Origin: Trebonia sp963734665
GTDB taxonomy: Bacteria > Actinomycetota > Actinomycetes > Streptosporangiales > Streptosporangiaceae
Assembly: GCA_963734665.1 (NCBI GenBank)
Contig: CAVTIR010000002.1
Coordinates: 1-64,000 of the forward strand
DNA: 64,000 bases
Direction of reading: 5' to 3'
The notes under the pieces were generated by a model, which was not told the DNA's origin, ran no database searches, and saw only the letters and a program-made list of their open reading frames with translations. Positions 54,349 through 63,849 of this stretch are shown piece after piece (the stretch's first letter is position 1; every line of letters starts with the position of its first letter). A program made the position numbers and the translations under genes.

Positions 54349-56328
54349 GTGGCACCCCCAAGCAGAAGCGGCTCGCGGCCGGGCCGCGCGCTGGCCGGGC
54401 TGGCTGTCCTGATCCTGATCATGTTTTTTTCGATCACGGGCAGCCAGACGTTCAACCCGGGTAACTGGCACCAACAGTTCCAGGTAAAACTCGGGCTGGA
54501 CCTGTCGAGCGGCACCGAGGTCGTGCTGCAGGCGGCGACCCCTAACGGCAAGCCGCCGTCAAGCGCCGAGATGCAGCAGGCCGTCTCCGTCATGCTCTCG
54601 CGGGTGAACGGTACAGGCAACTCCGGCGCCCAGGTCCAGACGGAGGGTGCCAACCTGCTCAACGTGACGATCCCCGGCAAGCCTCCGGCGAACATCATCA
54701 ACCTGGTCACCTCCAGCGCCAAGCTGGCTTTCCGGCCGGTGTTGCTCGAGCAGGCGTACACTCCGTCGGCGACCGCCACGCCGAGTGCCACCCCGTCGGC
54801 CAGCGGGACGGCGAGCCCGTCGGCCACGCCGACAGGCACCGCCAAGTCGTCCGCTACGACGGCGCCCACCCCGTCGGCGAGCACTTCCGCCAGCGTGAGT
54901 TCAAGCCCGAAGGCCTCGACCCAGGCCGAGGCCGCCGCGCTCGCCAGCCCGTCCGCCACGCCGAGCGGCACGGCCTCGGCGACGACCAGCGCGACGTCGA
55001 CGACCAGCGCGACGCCGACGCCCAGCGCCACTCCGACGCCGACGCCGACGTCAACGAGCGCCGCATCCACCGCCTACGGCGACCCGTCCGAGGTTAACGC
55101 GGCCACCCAGAAGCTGTTCAACGAGCTGGTGTGCACGCCCAGCGGCAACGCGACCACGGTGAACGACAGCTGGAAGGCGACCGTCGGGTACACCGAAGCA
55201 GGCGACCAGTGGGACAACCCGAACAGCCAGATCGTCTCCTGCGACGCCAGCGGCGACAAGTACGTCCTCGGCCCTACCGTCTTCGCGGGCACCGACCTCA
55301 CTGGCGAGACGGCCGGCATCCAGCCGAACAGCACGCAGTGGGTCGTCAACATCACGCTTAACGACGCCGCCACCAAGGCGTTCGGCACGCTGACCACCAA
55401 GCAGGCCAACGACTACTACCCCGGCTCCCAGCAAGGCAATCAGGACGACGCCGTGCTGGACCAGTCGGCGGTCGTGCTCGGCGGCGACGTGCAGGAAGCG
55501 CCGTCTGACCCAACCCCGCTCACCTCCGGCACGTTCGAGATCCAGGGCCCGCAGCCGAACGGCTTCACCGAGGCGCAGGCGACCCAGCTCGACGAAATCC
55601 TCGAGTACGGGCAGCTGCCGCTGAACTTCACCGTGCAGAACGAAGAGCAAATCTCCGCGCAGACCGGGCACAGCTCGCTGGACGCGGGCCTGATCGCCGC
55701 CATCATCGGCCTGGCCCTGGTGATCATCTACCTCTTCTACTACTACCGGGGCCTCGGCATCGTGTCGGTGTCGAGCCTGCTGCTCGCCGCGCTGCTCGCC
55801 TACTTCTCGGTCGTCCTCCTCAGCAGGTACCAGAACTTCACCATGTCCCTGTCGGCGATCGCCGGCCTCGTCGTGGCGATCGGCATCACGGCGGACTCGT
55901 TCATCGTCTACTTCGAGCGGCTCCGTGACGAGGTCAGGGACGGCAAGACGCTCCGCCCCGCCGTCGAGGCCGGCTGGAAACGGGCCAGGCGGACGATCCT
56001 GGTCTCCGACACGGTGTCCTTCATCGCCGCGGTGCTCCTGTACCACTTCGCCGTCAGCGACGTGCAGGGCTTCGCCTACACGCTCGGCCTGACGACGATC
56101 ATCGACGTGCTGGTGGTGTTCCTGTTCACCAAGCCGATGGTGACCCTGCTCGCCGGGACGAGGTTCTTCTCAAGCGGGCACAAGTGGTCCGGGCTCGATC
56201 CCGAGCGGCTGGGTGCCAAGACACGATGGCGCTCCTCTACGAGGCGCACGGTCCGCACGCAGCGGACGTCCTCCGGGCGGACCCCAGGTAACTCCTCCGA
56301 TAGCTCCTCGACCTCGAAGGAGGCATGA
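54349..56328 (+). CDS. secD: Protein translocase subunit SecD
   Basis: 659 aa from GTG 54349. TM1 near residues 14-31. The first outside domain starts FQVKLGLDLSSGTEVVLQAA (conserved G-L-D-L-x-G-G-like) and continues until residue 136. Then a 105-residue low-complexity insert of Ala/Thr/Ser/Pro (137-242) precedes the rest of the domain and TM2-6 (LDAGLIAAIIGLALVIIYLF, GLVVAIGITADSFIVYFERL). The charged R-x-x-D-E-V-R-x-G loop is kept. SecDF uses proton flow to help finish export. The insert is mucin-like and probably extended on the outer face. Confidence 0.95.
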   Translation: MAPPSRSGSRPGRALAGLAVLILIMFFSITGSQTFNPGNWHQQFQVKLGLDLSSGTEVVLQAATPNGKPPSSAEMQQAVSVMLSRVNGTGNSGAQVQTEGANLLNVTIPGKPPANIINLVTSSAKLAFRPVLLEQAYTPSATATPSATPSASGTASPSATPTGTAKSSATTAPTPSASTSASVSSSPKASTQAEAAALASPSATPSGTASATTSATSTTSATPTPSATPTPTPTSTSAASTAYGDPSEVNAATQKLFNELVCTPSGNATTVNDSWKATVGYTEAGDQWDNPNSQIVSCDASGDKYVLGPTVFAGTDLTGETAGIQPNSTQWVVNITLNDAATKAFGTLTTKQANDYYPGSQQGNQDDAVLDQSAVVLGGDVQEAPSDPTPLTSGTFEIQGPQPNGFTEAQATQLDEILEYGQLPLNFTVQNEEQISAQTGHSSLDAGLIAAIIGLALVIIYLFYYYRGLGIVSVSSLLLAALLAYFSVVLLSRYQNFTMSLSAIAGLVVAIGITADSFIVYFERLRDEVRDGKTLRPAVEAGWKRARRTILVSDTVSFIAAVLLYHFAVSDVQGFAYTLGLTTIIDVLVVFLFTKPMVTLLAGTRFFSSGHKWSGLDPERLGAKTRWRSSTRRTVRTQRTSSGRTPGNSSDSSSTSKEA

Positions 56329-57587
56329 TGGCCGGCGGCGGCATTGCCGGGCGGCTGTACCGGGGCGAGGTCTCCATCAACTTCGTCGGCCGCCAGCGGC
56401 GGTGGTACACGATCTCCGGCGTCTTCCTGCTGATCAGCGTGGTTGCCTTGCTGGTGAAAGGGCTGAACTTCTCGCAGGACTTCACCGGCGGGTCGAGCTT
56501 CACCTTCCCGCCCACCGCCACGACCAGCCAGAACGCGATCGCGCGGGTGGTGACCCAAGCGGGCGGTGGCGACGGAACCGTGCAGTACGCCTCGAACCCG
56601 CTTGGCCACCAGTGGACGGTGCAGACCGGGACGCTGTCCACGGCCGCGACCGAGAACGTGGCGAGCGCCCTTGAGCGGGCGTTCCACATCGCGACGAGCA
56701 GCATGCAGACCCAGATCGTCGGCCCGACCTGGGGCGGCCAGATCACGTCCAAGGCCATCGAGGCGCTGATCATTTTCCTCGTGGTGATCGTGATCTACCT
56801 GTCGGTCGCGTTCGACTGGCGGATGGCGACGGCGGCGTTCGTCGCCCTGCTGCACGACATCCTGATCACGATCGGCGTGTACGCGCTGACCGGCTTCTCG
56901 GTCAGCCCGACATCCGTCATCGGCCTGCTGACGATCCTCGGTTACTCGCTCTACGACACCGTGGTCGTCTTCGACAAGGTTCGTGAGAATACCGCCGGCA
57001 TCCTCACCACCCAGCGGTCGACGTACAGCGACGCGGCTAACCTAGCGCTCAACCAGACCCTGGTCCGGTCGATCAACACCTCGCTGACCGCGCTCCTGCC
57101 GGTCGCGTCCATCCTGTTCGTCGGGGCCGGGCTGCTCGGCGCGGGCACGCTGAAGGACCTGGCCCTCGTGCTGTTCGTCGGCATGCTGTCCGGCACCTAC
57201 TCCTCGATCTTCATCGCGACCCCGGTCCTCGCCGACCTGAAGGAGCGGGAGCCCAAGTACAGGGAACTCGCCGTCAAGGTGAGCCGCCGCCTCGCGGGCG
57301 GCCGCTCGGCGGCGCGCGCCGCGGCGGAGACGGCCGGCGCCACGGCAGACACGGCGACGGCGCCCGCATCGGCGGCGCCAGCCGCGGCCACGGCGGTCAC
57401 CGTGGCGGACCCGCCGGACGAGGACACGGACGCGGATGAAGCAGCCGGGCAGGACGGCGGCGACGGCGTAGCGGTCTCCGCCGCCGCGCCCCGGTCAGGC
57501 GACGCCGCGCCCCGGCCGGTCGCCAGGCAGCAGCGAGTAACCGGCAGCGCGCAGCGCCGACCCGGTGCGAGGAAGAAGAGGCGGTAG
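56325..57587 (+). CDS. secF: Protein translocase subunit SecF
   Basis: 420 aa, ATG overlapping the secD stop by 4 bp. Motifs: RWYTISGVFLLISVVALLVK (TM1), LNFSQDFTGGSSFTF (the conserved G-x-D-F-x-G-G), SAFDWRMA-type (LSVAFDWRMATAAFVALLHD), ILTIIGYSLYDTVVVFDKVR-like (LLTILGYSLYDTVVVFDKVR) and NTSLTALLPVASILFVG. The C-terminal 100 residues are Ala/Asp-rich and end in a basic patch. Partner of SecD. Confidence 0.95.
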   Translation: MMAGGGIAGRLYRGEVSINFVGRQRRWYTISGVFLLISVVALLVKGLNFSQDFTGGSSFTFPPTATTSQNAIARVVTQAGGGDGTVQYASNPLGHQWTVQTGTLSTAATENVASALERAFHIATSSMQTQIVGPTWGGQITSKAIEALIIFLVVIVIYLSVAFDWRMATAAFVALLHDILITIGVYALTGFSVSPTSVIGLLTILGYSLYDTVVVFDKVRENTAGILTTQRSTYSDAANLALNQTLVRSINTSLTALLPVASILFVGAGLLGAGTLKDLALVLFVGMLSGTYSSIFIATPVLADLKEREPKYRELAVKVSRRLAGGRSAARAAAETAGATADTATAPASAAPAAATAVTVADPPDEDTDADEAAGQDGGDGVAVSAAAPRSGDAAPRPVARQQRVTGSAQRRPGARKKRR

Positions 57588-57593
57588 TCCCCA

Positions 57594-58115
57594 GTGTCGG
57601 ACATCGAGGCCCTGATCACCGAGCACGTCCGCGACATACCCGACTACCCGCAGCCTGGCGTGCTGTTCAAGGACATCACGCCGCTGCTCGGTGACGCCGG
57701 CGCGTTCGGCAACGTAGTCGAGGCCATGGCGGCCACCTTCGGGCCGGTGGACAAGGTGGTCGGCATCGAGGCGCGCGGTTTCATCCTCGCCGCCCCGGTC
57801 GCCTACGAGATCAGGGCCGGGTTCGTCCCGGTCCGCAAGAAGGGCAAGCTGCCGTCGGCGACCTTCGCTCAGGAATACAACCTGGAGTACGGCAGCGCCA
57901 CCCTTGAGGTCCACCAGGACGCGTTCGAGCCAGGGGAGCGAGTGCTGATCGTGGACGACGTGCTCGCCACCGGCGGCACCGCCCGTGCCACGGCCTCCCT
58001 CATCCACCGGGCGGGCGCGCACGTCGTCGGCGTCGCGGTTCTGATGGAGCTGTCGTTCCTCAAGGGCCGCGGAGCGATTCCCGACCTGGAGGTCCGCTCA
58101 CTCCTCGTAGTCTGA
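57594..58115 (+). CDS. apt: Adenine phosphoribosyltransferase
   Basis: 173 aa from GTG 57594. IPDYPQPGVLFKDITPLLGD opens the family, then VDKVVGIEARGFILAAPVAY, VRKKGKLPSATFAQEYNLEY and the PRPP-binding motif VLIVDDVLATGGTARATASL. It salvages adenine to AMP. Six bp after secF and 85-100 bp before relA. The pairing with the (p)ppGpp enzyme is conserved in actinomycetes. Confidence 0.96.
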   Translation: MSDIEALITEHVRDIPDYPQPGVLFKDITPLLGDAGAFGNVVEAMAATFGPVDKVVGIEARGFILAAPVAYEIRAGFVPVRKKGKLPSATFAQEYNLEYGSATLEVHQDAFEPGERVLIVDDVLATGGTARATASLIHRAGAHVVGVAVLMELSFLKGRGAIPDLEVRSLLVV

Positions 58116-58215
58116 AACTGTTTGCAAACGTTCCTGAACTGCGGAATGTCAGGACTCTACCCGCGGGTTAATAACCGCAAGTAGACTAAGGGTCTGGCAG
58201 ATGCGAGGAGCGCTT

Positions 58216-60813
58216 GTGGCCGGTGATGTAATGACGACCGCCACGGCCGGCGCCGAAGGGGCTGCCCGGATCGGGAAATCAGCGGACTCCGCCCAGTTGG
58301 GCGGGCAGGACCGCAGCGAGACGGACCAGGTAACGGCGACCGGGCCGCAGACCGGCGCGCCCGGCAACCTCCATGTACCGGGGTACGAAACCTCGCCGTC
58401 ATCTCCTGGGGGAGCGACCTCCCGGGGCACGGAGTGCACCGCGCGTCCGACTCGCCAAACTCGTCAGGGGCTCGCGTCTGCGGCGCAGCCTGCCTCCCCC
58501 GGCGCCGGGGTCCGCCGTCGCCTGGCGAGGCTTGGAGCACAGCGGGGGTCCGGCGTGAACCCTGTCCTCGAACCGCTGATCAAGACCATCCGCGCGCACC
58601 ACCCGAAGGCGGACGTGCGGACGGTGGAACGTGCCTACGAGGTCGCCGCGCACTGGCATCAGGACCAGAAGCGCAAGTCGGGCGACCCGTACATCACCCA
58701 TCCCCTCGCCGTGGCCACCATCCTCGCCGAGCTCGGCATGAACACCGAGACGATCTGCGCCGCACTGCTGCACGACACCGTCGAGGACACCGCCTACACC
58801 CTCAACGAGCTGCGCAGCGAGTTCGGCGAGGACGTCGCGGCCCTTGTCGATGGCGTCACCAAGCTGGACAAGGTCAAGTACGGCGCCTCCGCTGAAGCAG
58901 AGACCGTCCGCAAGATGGTGGTCGCGATGTCCCGCGACATCCGCGTCTTGGTCATCAAGCTCGCCGACCGGCTGCACAACATGCGGACACTGCGCTACAT
59001 GCCGCGCGACAAGCAGGAGCGCAAGTCAAACGAGACCCTCGAGATTTACGCCCCCCTGGCGCACCGCCTTGGCATGAACACGGTCAAGTGGGAACTCGAA
59101 GACCTCGCGTTCGCCACGCTCTACCCCAAGCGCTACGACGAGATCGCCCGACTGGTCTCGCACCGGTCGCCACGGCGCGACCAGCTCCTGCAAGAGGTCA
59201 TCGAGAACCTCTCCACCGACATGCACGAGGCGCGGATCAAGGGCACCGTCACCGGCCGCCCCAAGCACTACTACTCGATCTACCAGAAGATGATCGCCCG
59301 CAACGTCGAGTTCGACGACATCTACGACCTGGTAGGCATCCGCGTCCTCGTCGACACGGTCAGGGACTGCTACGCCGCCCTCGGCACGATCCACGCGCGA
59401 TGGAACCCGGTCCCCGGCCGGTTCAAGGACTACATCGCGATGCCGAAGTTCAACATGTACCAGTCCCTGCACACCACGGTCATCGGCCCCGGCGGCAAGC
59501 CAGTCGAGCTGCAGATTCGCACCTGGGGCATGCACAAGCGCGCGGAGTACGGCGTCGCCGCGCACTGGAAGTACAAGGAAGACATGCACGCCCACGGCCC
59601 GGCCCTGGCCAGCGGCAACCCCAGCGCCAAGGCAGGCGGCAAGGCGCCCGGCTCCAAGGCAGATGCCAAGGCAAGCCAGGACGCTGCCGAGATGGCCTGG
59701 CTCCGCCAGCTCGTTGACTGGCAGCGCGAGACCGAGGACCCGGCCGAGTTCCTCGACTCCCTCCGCTACGACCTGGCGAGTGCCGAGGTCTTCGTCTTCA
59801 CCCCGCGCGGCGAGGTCATCGCCCTCCCGCACGGCGCCACCCCGGTGGACTTCGCCTACTCGATCCACACCGACGTCGGCCACCGGACGATCGGCGCCCG
59901 CGTCAACGGCCGCCTTGTCGCCCTGGAGTCGACGCTCGACAACGGCGACACGGTAGAGATCTTCACCTCCAAGTCTCAGGAGGCGGGCCCGAACCGCGAC
60001 TGGCTGAACTTCGTCAAGTCGGCCCGCGCCCGCAACAAGATCCGGCAGTGGTTCTCCAAGGAGCGCCGCGAGGCGGCCGTCGAGGCCGGCAAGGACCAGA
60101 TCGCCAAGGTCATGCGCAAGCAGGGCCTCCCGCTCCAGCGCCTCATGTCCGCCGAGACCCTCAAGGCGATCGCCGCAGAACTCCGCTACCCGGACCTCAC
60201 CGGCCTGTACGCAGCGGTCGGCGAGGGCAGGATCAGCGCCCAGTCGGTCGTCACCCGCGTGGTCCGAGCGGTCAGCGGCGCCGCCGACGCCCAGGAGGAC
60301 CTGGCCGAGGTCACTCCGATCCCGCCCAAGGCCCCGAAGGCCCTCAGGGGCCGCACCGCGAGCGACTCGGGCATCGAAGTCGAGGGCGTAGCGGACGTCT
60401 GGGTCCGCCTGTCCAAGTGCTGCACCCCGGTCCCGGGCGACGAGATCTCGGGCTTCGTCACCCACGGCCACGGCGTCTCGGTCCACCGCGCGAACTGCGT
60501 GAACCTGGAGCACCTGTCCGACACCCAGCGCGAGCGCATGGTCCCGGTCCACTGGGCCGCAAGCGACGCCTCGGTCTTCCTGGTAGCCATCCAGGTAGAA
60601 GCCCTAGACCGCACCAGGCTCCTGAGCGACGTCACCAGGATCCTCTCCGACCAGCACGTAAACATCCTCAGCGCCAGTGTCCAAACCACAAGGGACAGGG
60701 TCGCGCTAAGCAGGTTCACGTTCGAAATGGGCGACCCAAAGCACCTGGGCGACGTCCTACGCGCAGTCCGCAACATCGACGGCGTCTACGACGTCTACCG
60801 CGTAACGAACTAA
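58216..60813 (+). CDS. relA: Bifunctional (p)ppGpp synthetase/hydrolase (Rsh)
   Basis: 865 aa from GTG 58216 (GAGGAG 5 nt before; ATG 58201 also in frame). Hydrolase HD domain: DPYITHPLAVATILAELGMN with HDTVEDT. Synthetase domain: PKHYYSIYQKMIARNVEFDD ... YAALGTIHARWNPVPGRFKD. The R-F-K-D motif is the RXKD type of bifunctional enzymes. Regulatory part: TGS (GATPVDFAYSIHTDVGHRTI), helical and zinc-finger region (LSKCCTPVPGDEISGFVTHG) and ACT (VFLVAIQVEALDRTRLLSDV). A 110-residue Ser/Gly/Arg N-terminal extension is not conserved. GTTTGCAAAC (58120-58129) is a small palindrome in the promoter region. Confidence 0.95.
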   Translation: MAGDVMTTATAGAEGAARIGKSADSAQLGGQDRSETDQVTATGPQTGAPGNLHVPGYETSPSSPGGATSRGTECTARPTRQTRQGLASAAQPASPGAGVRRRLARLGAQRGSGVNPVLEPLIKTIRAHHPKADVRTVERAYEVAAHWHQDQKRKSGDPYITHPLAVATILAELGMNTETICAALLHDTVEDTAYTLNELRSEFGEDVAALVDGVTKLDKVKYGASAEAETVRKMVVAMSRDIRVLVIKLADRLHNMRTLRYMPRDKQERKSNETLEIYAPLAHRLGMNTVKWELEDLAFATLYPKRYDEIARLVSHRSPRRDQLLQEVIENLSTDMHEARIKGTVTGRPKHYYSIYQKMIARNVEFDDIYDLVGIRVLVDTVRDCYAALGTIHARWNPVPGRFKDYIAMPKFNMYQSLHTTVIGPGGKPVELQIRTWGMHKRAEYGVAAHWKYKEDMHAHGPALASGNPSAKAGGKAPGSKADAKASQDAAEMAWLRQLVDWQRETEDPAEFLDSLRYDLASAEVFVFTPRGEVIALPHGATPVDFAYSIHTDVGHRTIGARVNGRLVALESTLDNGDTVEIFTSKSQEAGPNRDWLNFVKSARARNKIRQWFSKERREAAVEAGKDQIAKVMRKQGLPLQRLMSAETLKAIAAELRYPDLTGLYAAVGEGRISAQSVVTRVVRAVSGAADAQEDLAEVTPIPPKAPKALRGRTASDSGIEVEGVADVWVRLSKCCTPVPGDEISGFVTHGHGVSVHRANCVNLEHLSDTQRERMVPVHWAASDASVFLVAIQVEALDRTRLLSDVTRILSDQHVNILSASVQTTRDRVALSRFTFEMGDPKHLGDVLRAVRNIDGVYDVYRVTN

Positions 60814-61237
60814 CCCAAATTCATGGACCGTCCGAACGGCTGGTTACTTCGCTTACCCGCGAAAACATGTACTCCTACTCCCTTCTGCTGTTGACCCCGG
60901 ACTGCGTGGCCCCGCATCTGGCTGCCTGTCCCGCGGTTCCGCGACTTAGGGCCATTTCGCGTTTCGCAAACCATTTCAAAGTAGGACACTGACCAGCGCT
61001 AAGTGGACCTAAGTCCAACCGCCGGGGCGAACGCGGCGCGCCGCAGTCACGGCGGCATCGTAAGGCATCGCGGCTCGGCTAGTTCGGTGCTGTCCCTGGC
61101 TGGGGCCTGTGCCTGGCCGGGGCTGGGGTGTCCGCCGGTACCGGCTGGCGGGCCGGTGCGGCGTGGTGCCCGGGCTGGTGCGGGACTTGCGATCTGCAGC
61201 GCGTGGCCGGGGTCTGCGGTGGCTGGGGCAGATCGGC

Positions 61238-61294
61238 CTGAGGCGGCCCCGGTGCTGTGGGTGCGGGGTTGCTGTCCGTACGGGGCCGCCTCAG
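61238..61294. repeat. 14-bp perfect inverted repeat
   Basis: CTGAGGCGGCCCCG (61238-61251) and its exact complement (61281-61294) around a 29-nt loop, in the gene-free stretch after relA. Confidence 0.75.
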
Positions 61295-61829
61295 TTCGGT
61301 AAGGCCGTCACGCTCCCCGGCGGCGGCTGGGGTGCTCGGCTGGGATGGTTGCGGAGCTGCGGAGGCGCGATGGCTGGCCTGTGGTGGCCGGGGGTGCCGT
61401 GGTCAGGCACTCCGTGACTGGTGCCGACGCTGGCTGAGGCGCGTGGTGCCGGTGTTCATGGGCACGCGGGCTCGCGGTGGCTGGCCGTCACTGGTGACCG
61501 TTAAGGCGGACGGTGGCCCTACGCGCTTCACTCCGCCCAAGGTTCGCGCCGAGCGGGCTTTCGTCATCGGGAAGCTGAGAAATGTGTGCAAAGCGAGCAG
61601 CCCGCGGCCCCGTCTCCCCGTCACCGCGCTCCCGGCCTTCCCCGGGGCGGGGTGGTTGTGGCAGCGGGTCGGTGAGGGAGTGGTAAAGAGCACTCCGGTT
61701 GGAGAACTCGGTCGAGGCGGAGAGGGTTATTCACTCCGCAAAGCGAACGCATCTGAAGAATCTGCCGGGACGCGGTAGCGTCCGCCGGACAATCCGGGCA
61801 AATCGGGTTGACGTGTTCCGGCAACATGC

Positions 61830-61882
61830 GATGGTGGATCGTTAGGCACGCCACAGCGTGCCTAACGATCCACCATCTTCGA
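61830..61882. repeat. Palindromic element, 21-bp perfect arms (dispersed repeat family, copy 4)
   Basis: Arms 61830-61850 and 61857-61877, loop CCACAG, followed by TTCGA. Core GTGGATCGTT is the same as in the copy at 36628. The right edge CCTAACGATCCACCATCTTCGA matches those at 44638 and 50655. Confidence 0.9.
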
Positions 61883-62195
61883 AAAACCCGGCCGGGTAGG
61901 CCCAGATCCGGCGTTGGCATCCTGGCAAACGGGCGGTATGCCGCTCTTCGCAGGCTCACGGCTGCCGCACACCGACACACGGCTAGGCAGAAAACTATCG
62001 GGCCGATCGCATGGCTAGGCCTGAATAACCTCAGCCTCTACTTTTCCTTTCGTAACTGTCCGGTGAAAGCGGTTCCGCTAGTTCCGCGTCAGCCCATAGC
62101 ATGCTGACAGTTAAGCGGGGATGCCGGTTTTCTGGCGATCGGGCAAGGGGCGGGACTTGCCCGGCCAGAGCCTTATTTCTGGCCCTTCAGAGCTG

Positions 62196-62933
62196 TCAGG
62201 CGTCGCCGCGGGTGAACCGGATGCAGCCCGCAGTGAGCAGCACCGCCGGGTACAGTGCGACGATTCCCAGTTCGAGCCAGGGCGACCAACCGAAGCCCGC
62301 GACGGGCTTGACGGCGGCGAGGGAGTTGCCCGCGATCAGTTCCGGCATGAACCTGCCGGTGGCGCGGCTCATCGCGCCGATGATCAGGGGCAGCACGAAC
62401 AGCCCGCCGACCAGGACCGCGACTGCTGCCGCGCTGTGCCGGATGAGGATGCCAACGCCGACTCCCATCAGCGCGGTGAGGCCCAGGTACACGCCGGTCA
62501 GGGCGACCGCGCGGAGCACCGAGGGGTCGCTCAGCGCCGGGTGCGGCACCGACGGCCGGAGTGCCGCGATGCCGCCGAGGAACGCGGCGAAGAGCGTGAC
62601 CTCGCTAGCGACAAGCGCCAGCGCGCCGAACGCGCAGGCCTTCGCCGCCAGCACCGGCCACCGCCGGGGGACGGCGGCCAGCGTGACGCGGATGGTGCCG
62701 CTGGAGTACTCGCTTGTCACGCAGAGCACGCCGAGGACCCCGATAATCAGCTGACCGAGGATAATCCCGGACAGCACGTTGCTGGTCGGGTCGCCAGTAA
62801 CGCTGCGCGTGTTGAACCCGGCCACCACGCCGAGCGCTGCCGTCACGAACATCCCGGCGGCGAGCACCCACGTCGTCGAGCGCAGGCTGCGCAGCTTGAT
62901 CCATTCCATCGCGAGGACGTTGCCGAAGCTCAT
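62196..62933 (-). CDS. ABC-2 type transporter permease
   Basis: 245 aa from ATG 62933, overlapping the ATPase stop by 4 bp. It opens NVLAMEWIKLRSLRSTTWVL, the usual cytoplasmic start of ABC-2 permeases, followed by six membrane helices (LSGIILGQLIIGVLGVLCVT; TSEYSSGTIRVTLAAVPRRW; YLGLTALMGVGVGILIRHSA). The Y-S-S-G-T-I-R-x-T motif between helices 2 and 3 is typical. It forms the export channel with the ATPase next door. Cargo unknown. Confidence 0.88.
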   Translation of the reverse strand: MSFGNVLAMEWIKLRSLRSTTWVLAAGMFVTAALGVVAGFNTRSVTGDPTSNVLSGIILGQLIIGVLGVLCVTSEYSSGTIRVTLAAVPRRWPVLAAKACAFGALALVASEVTLFAAFLGGIAALRPSVPHPALSDPSVLRAVALTGVYLGLTALMGVGVGILIRHSAAAVAVLVGGLFVLPLIIGAMSRATGRFMPELIAGNSLAAVKPVAGFGWSPWLELGIVALYPAVLLTAGCIRFTRGDA

Positions 62934-63658
62934 CGGTATTGCACGCTCCCTTCGGTCAGCGCGAAGAAGGCATCTTCCAGGGAGTGCCCGCGCGCGGTTA
63001 GTTCGGTGACGGTCGTATCGGCGAGCAGTCGGCCGCGGCCGATCACGATCAGGCGGTCGGCGGTCAGTGCCATCTCGCTGATCAGGTGGCTGGACACGAG
63101 CACCGCGGCGCCCGACGCGGCCAGCGACTTCAGCAGGTTCCTTATCCACCGGACGCCGTCCGGATCCAGCCCGTTGACCGGCTCGTCGAGCAGCAGCACG
63201 CCCGGGTCGCCAAGCAATGCCGCCGCGATGCCCAGCCGCTGCGCCATGCCGAGCGAGAACGTGCCCGCCCGCCGCGACGCGACGCTCGCCAGGCCGACCT
63301 GGGCCAGCACCTCGCCGACCCGCCGCCGGGGTATCGCGTTGCTCGCCGCCAGCGCCGTCAGGTGCGCCCGCGCCGAACGGCCGGGGTGGAACGCCTTGGC
63401 ATCAAGCACCGCTCCCACCTCGCGCAGCGGCCAGCGCAGTGACGCGTACGGCCGGCCGCCGATCATCGCCCGGCCCGCGTCGGGCACGTCCTGGCCCAGG
63501 ATCATGCGCATCGTTGTGGACTTCCCCGAGCCGTTCGGGCCGAGGAACCCGGTCACCACACCCGGCTGGACATCGAAGCTGAGCCCGTCCACGGCCAGGG
63601 TGGCCCCGTAGCGCTTGGTGAGTCCGCGCACCTCAATCATGCCCGTGCCCTGCTCCAT
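62930..63658 (-). CDS. ABC transporter ATP-binding protein (ABC-2 exporter type)
   Basis: 242 aa from ATG 63658 (ATG 63640 is a possible second start). Walker A LGPNGSGKST, Q-loop region LGQDVP, signature FSLGMAQRLGIAAALLG (LSGGQ variant SLGMA), Walker B GVLLLDEPVNGLDP and switch His in VLVSSHLISEM. The LGMAQR signature is typical of bacitracin/antibiotic-type and actinobacterial drug exporters. Cotranscribed with the permease. Divergent from a gene starting at 63850, often a two-component sensor in such loci, but only its first codons are visible. Confidence 0.92.
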   Translation of the reverse strand: MEQGTGMIEVRGLTKRYGATLAVDGLSFDVQPGVVTGFLGPNGSGKSTTMRMILGQDVPDAGRAMIGGRPYASLRWPLREVGAVLDAKAFHPGRSARAHLTALAASNAIPRRRVGEVLAQVGLASVASRRAGTFSLGMAQRLGIAAALLGDPGVLLLDEPVNGLDPDGVRWIRNLLKSLAASGAAVLVSSHLISEMALTADRLIVIGRGRLLADTTVTELTARGHSLEDAFFALTEGSVQYR

Positions 63659-63849
63659 GGCCGCATCTTCCTCGTTGCTGTGTGTTGATTGCCCATGGCC
63701 ACGACGCTACGGACCGGCACCCGGCCGGGGCGTCGCCCGGCGGAGCCAACCTCGCCGGCCGCGTCGTACCCCGGTATGACACCGCCAGCGGGATGCCCCC
63801 GCCGCACCGCCGGACCTACGCTGTGACCGGAAGAAGGAGGTCGTGAATC

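Larger units (their letters stand above)
60814..62195. other. 1.4-kb gap with no supported gene
   Basis: Frames in this region (for example about 170 codons ending at 61778, plus strand) have unnatural composition and no ribosome binding sites. Content: strongly G/T-rich plus strand at 61080-61480, an inverted repeat at 61238-61294 and the palindromic repeat at 61830-61882. It may be decayed genes or a structural spacer between relA and the ABC exporter. Confidence 0.55.

Noticed and set aside
59026..60552. A 508-codon open frame antisense to relA
   Set aside because: Long antisense frames are normal in high-GC DNA. It has the composition of a shadow (Asp/Val/Arg/Gly-rich, no motifs), while the plus strand has unmistakable Rsh domains.
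61257..61778. 173-codon plus-strand frame in the gap after relA
   Set aside because: Trp/Gly/Arg-rich with no motif or start signal; probably chance in G-rich DNA.
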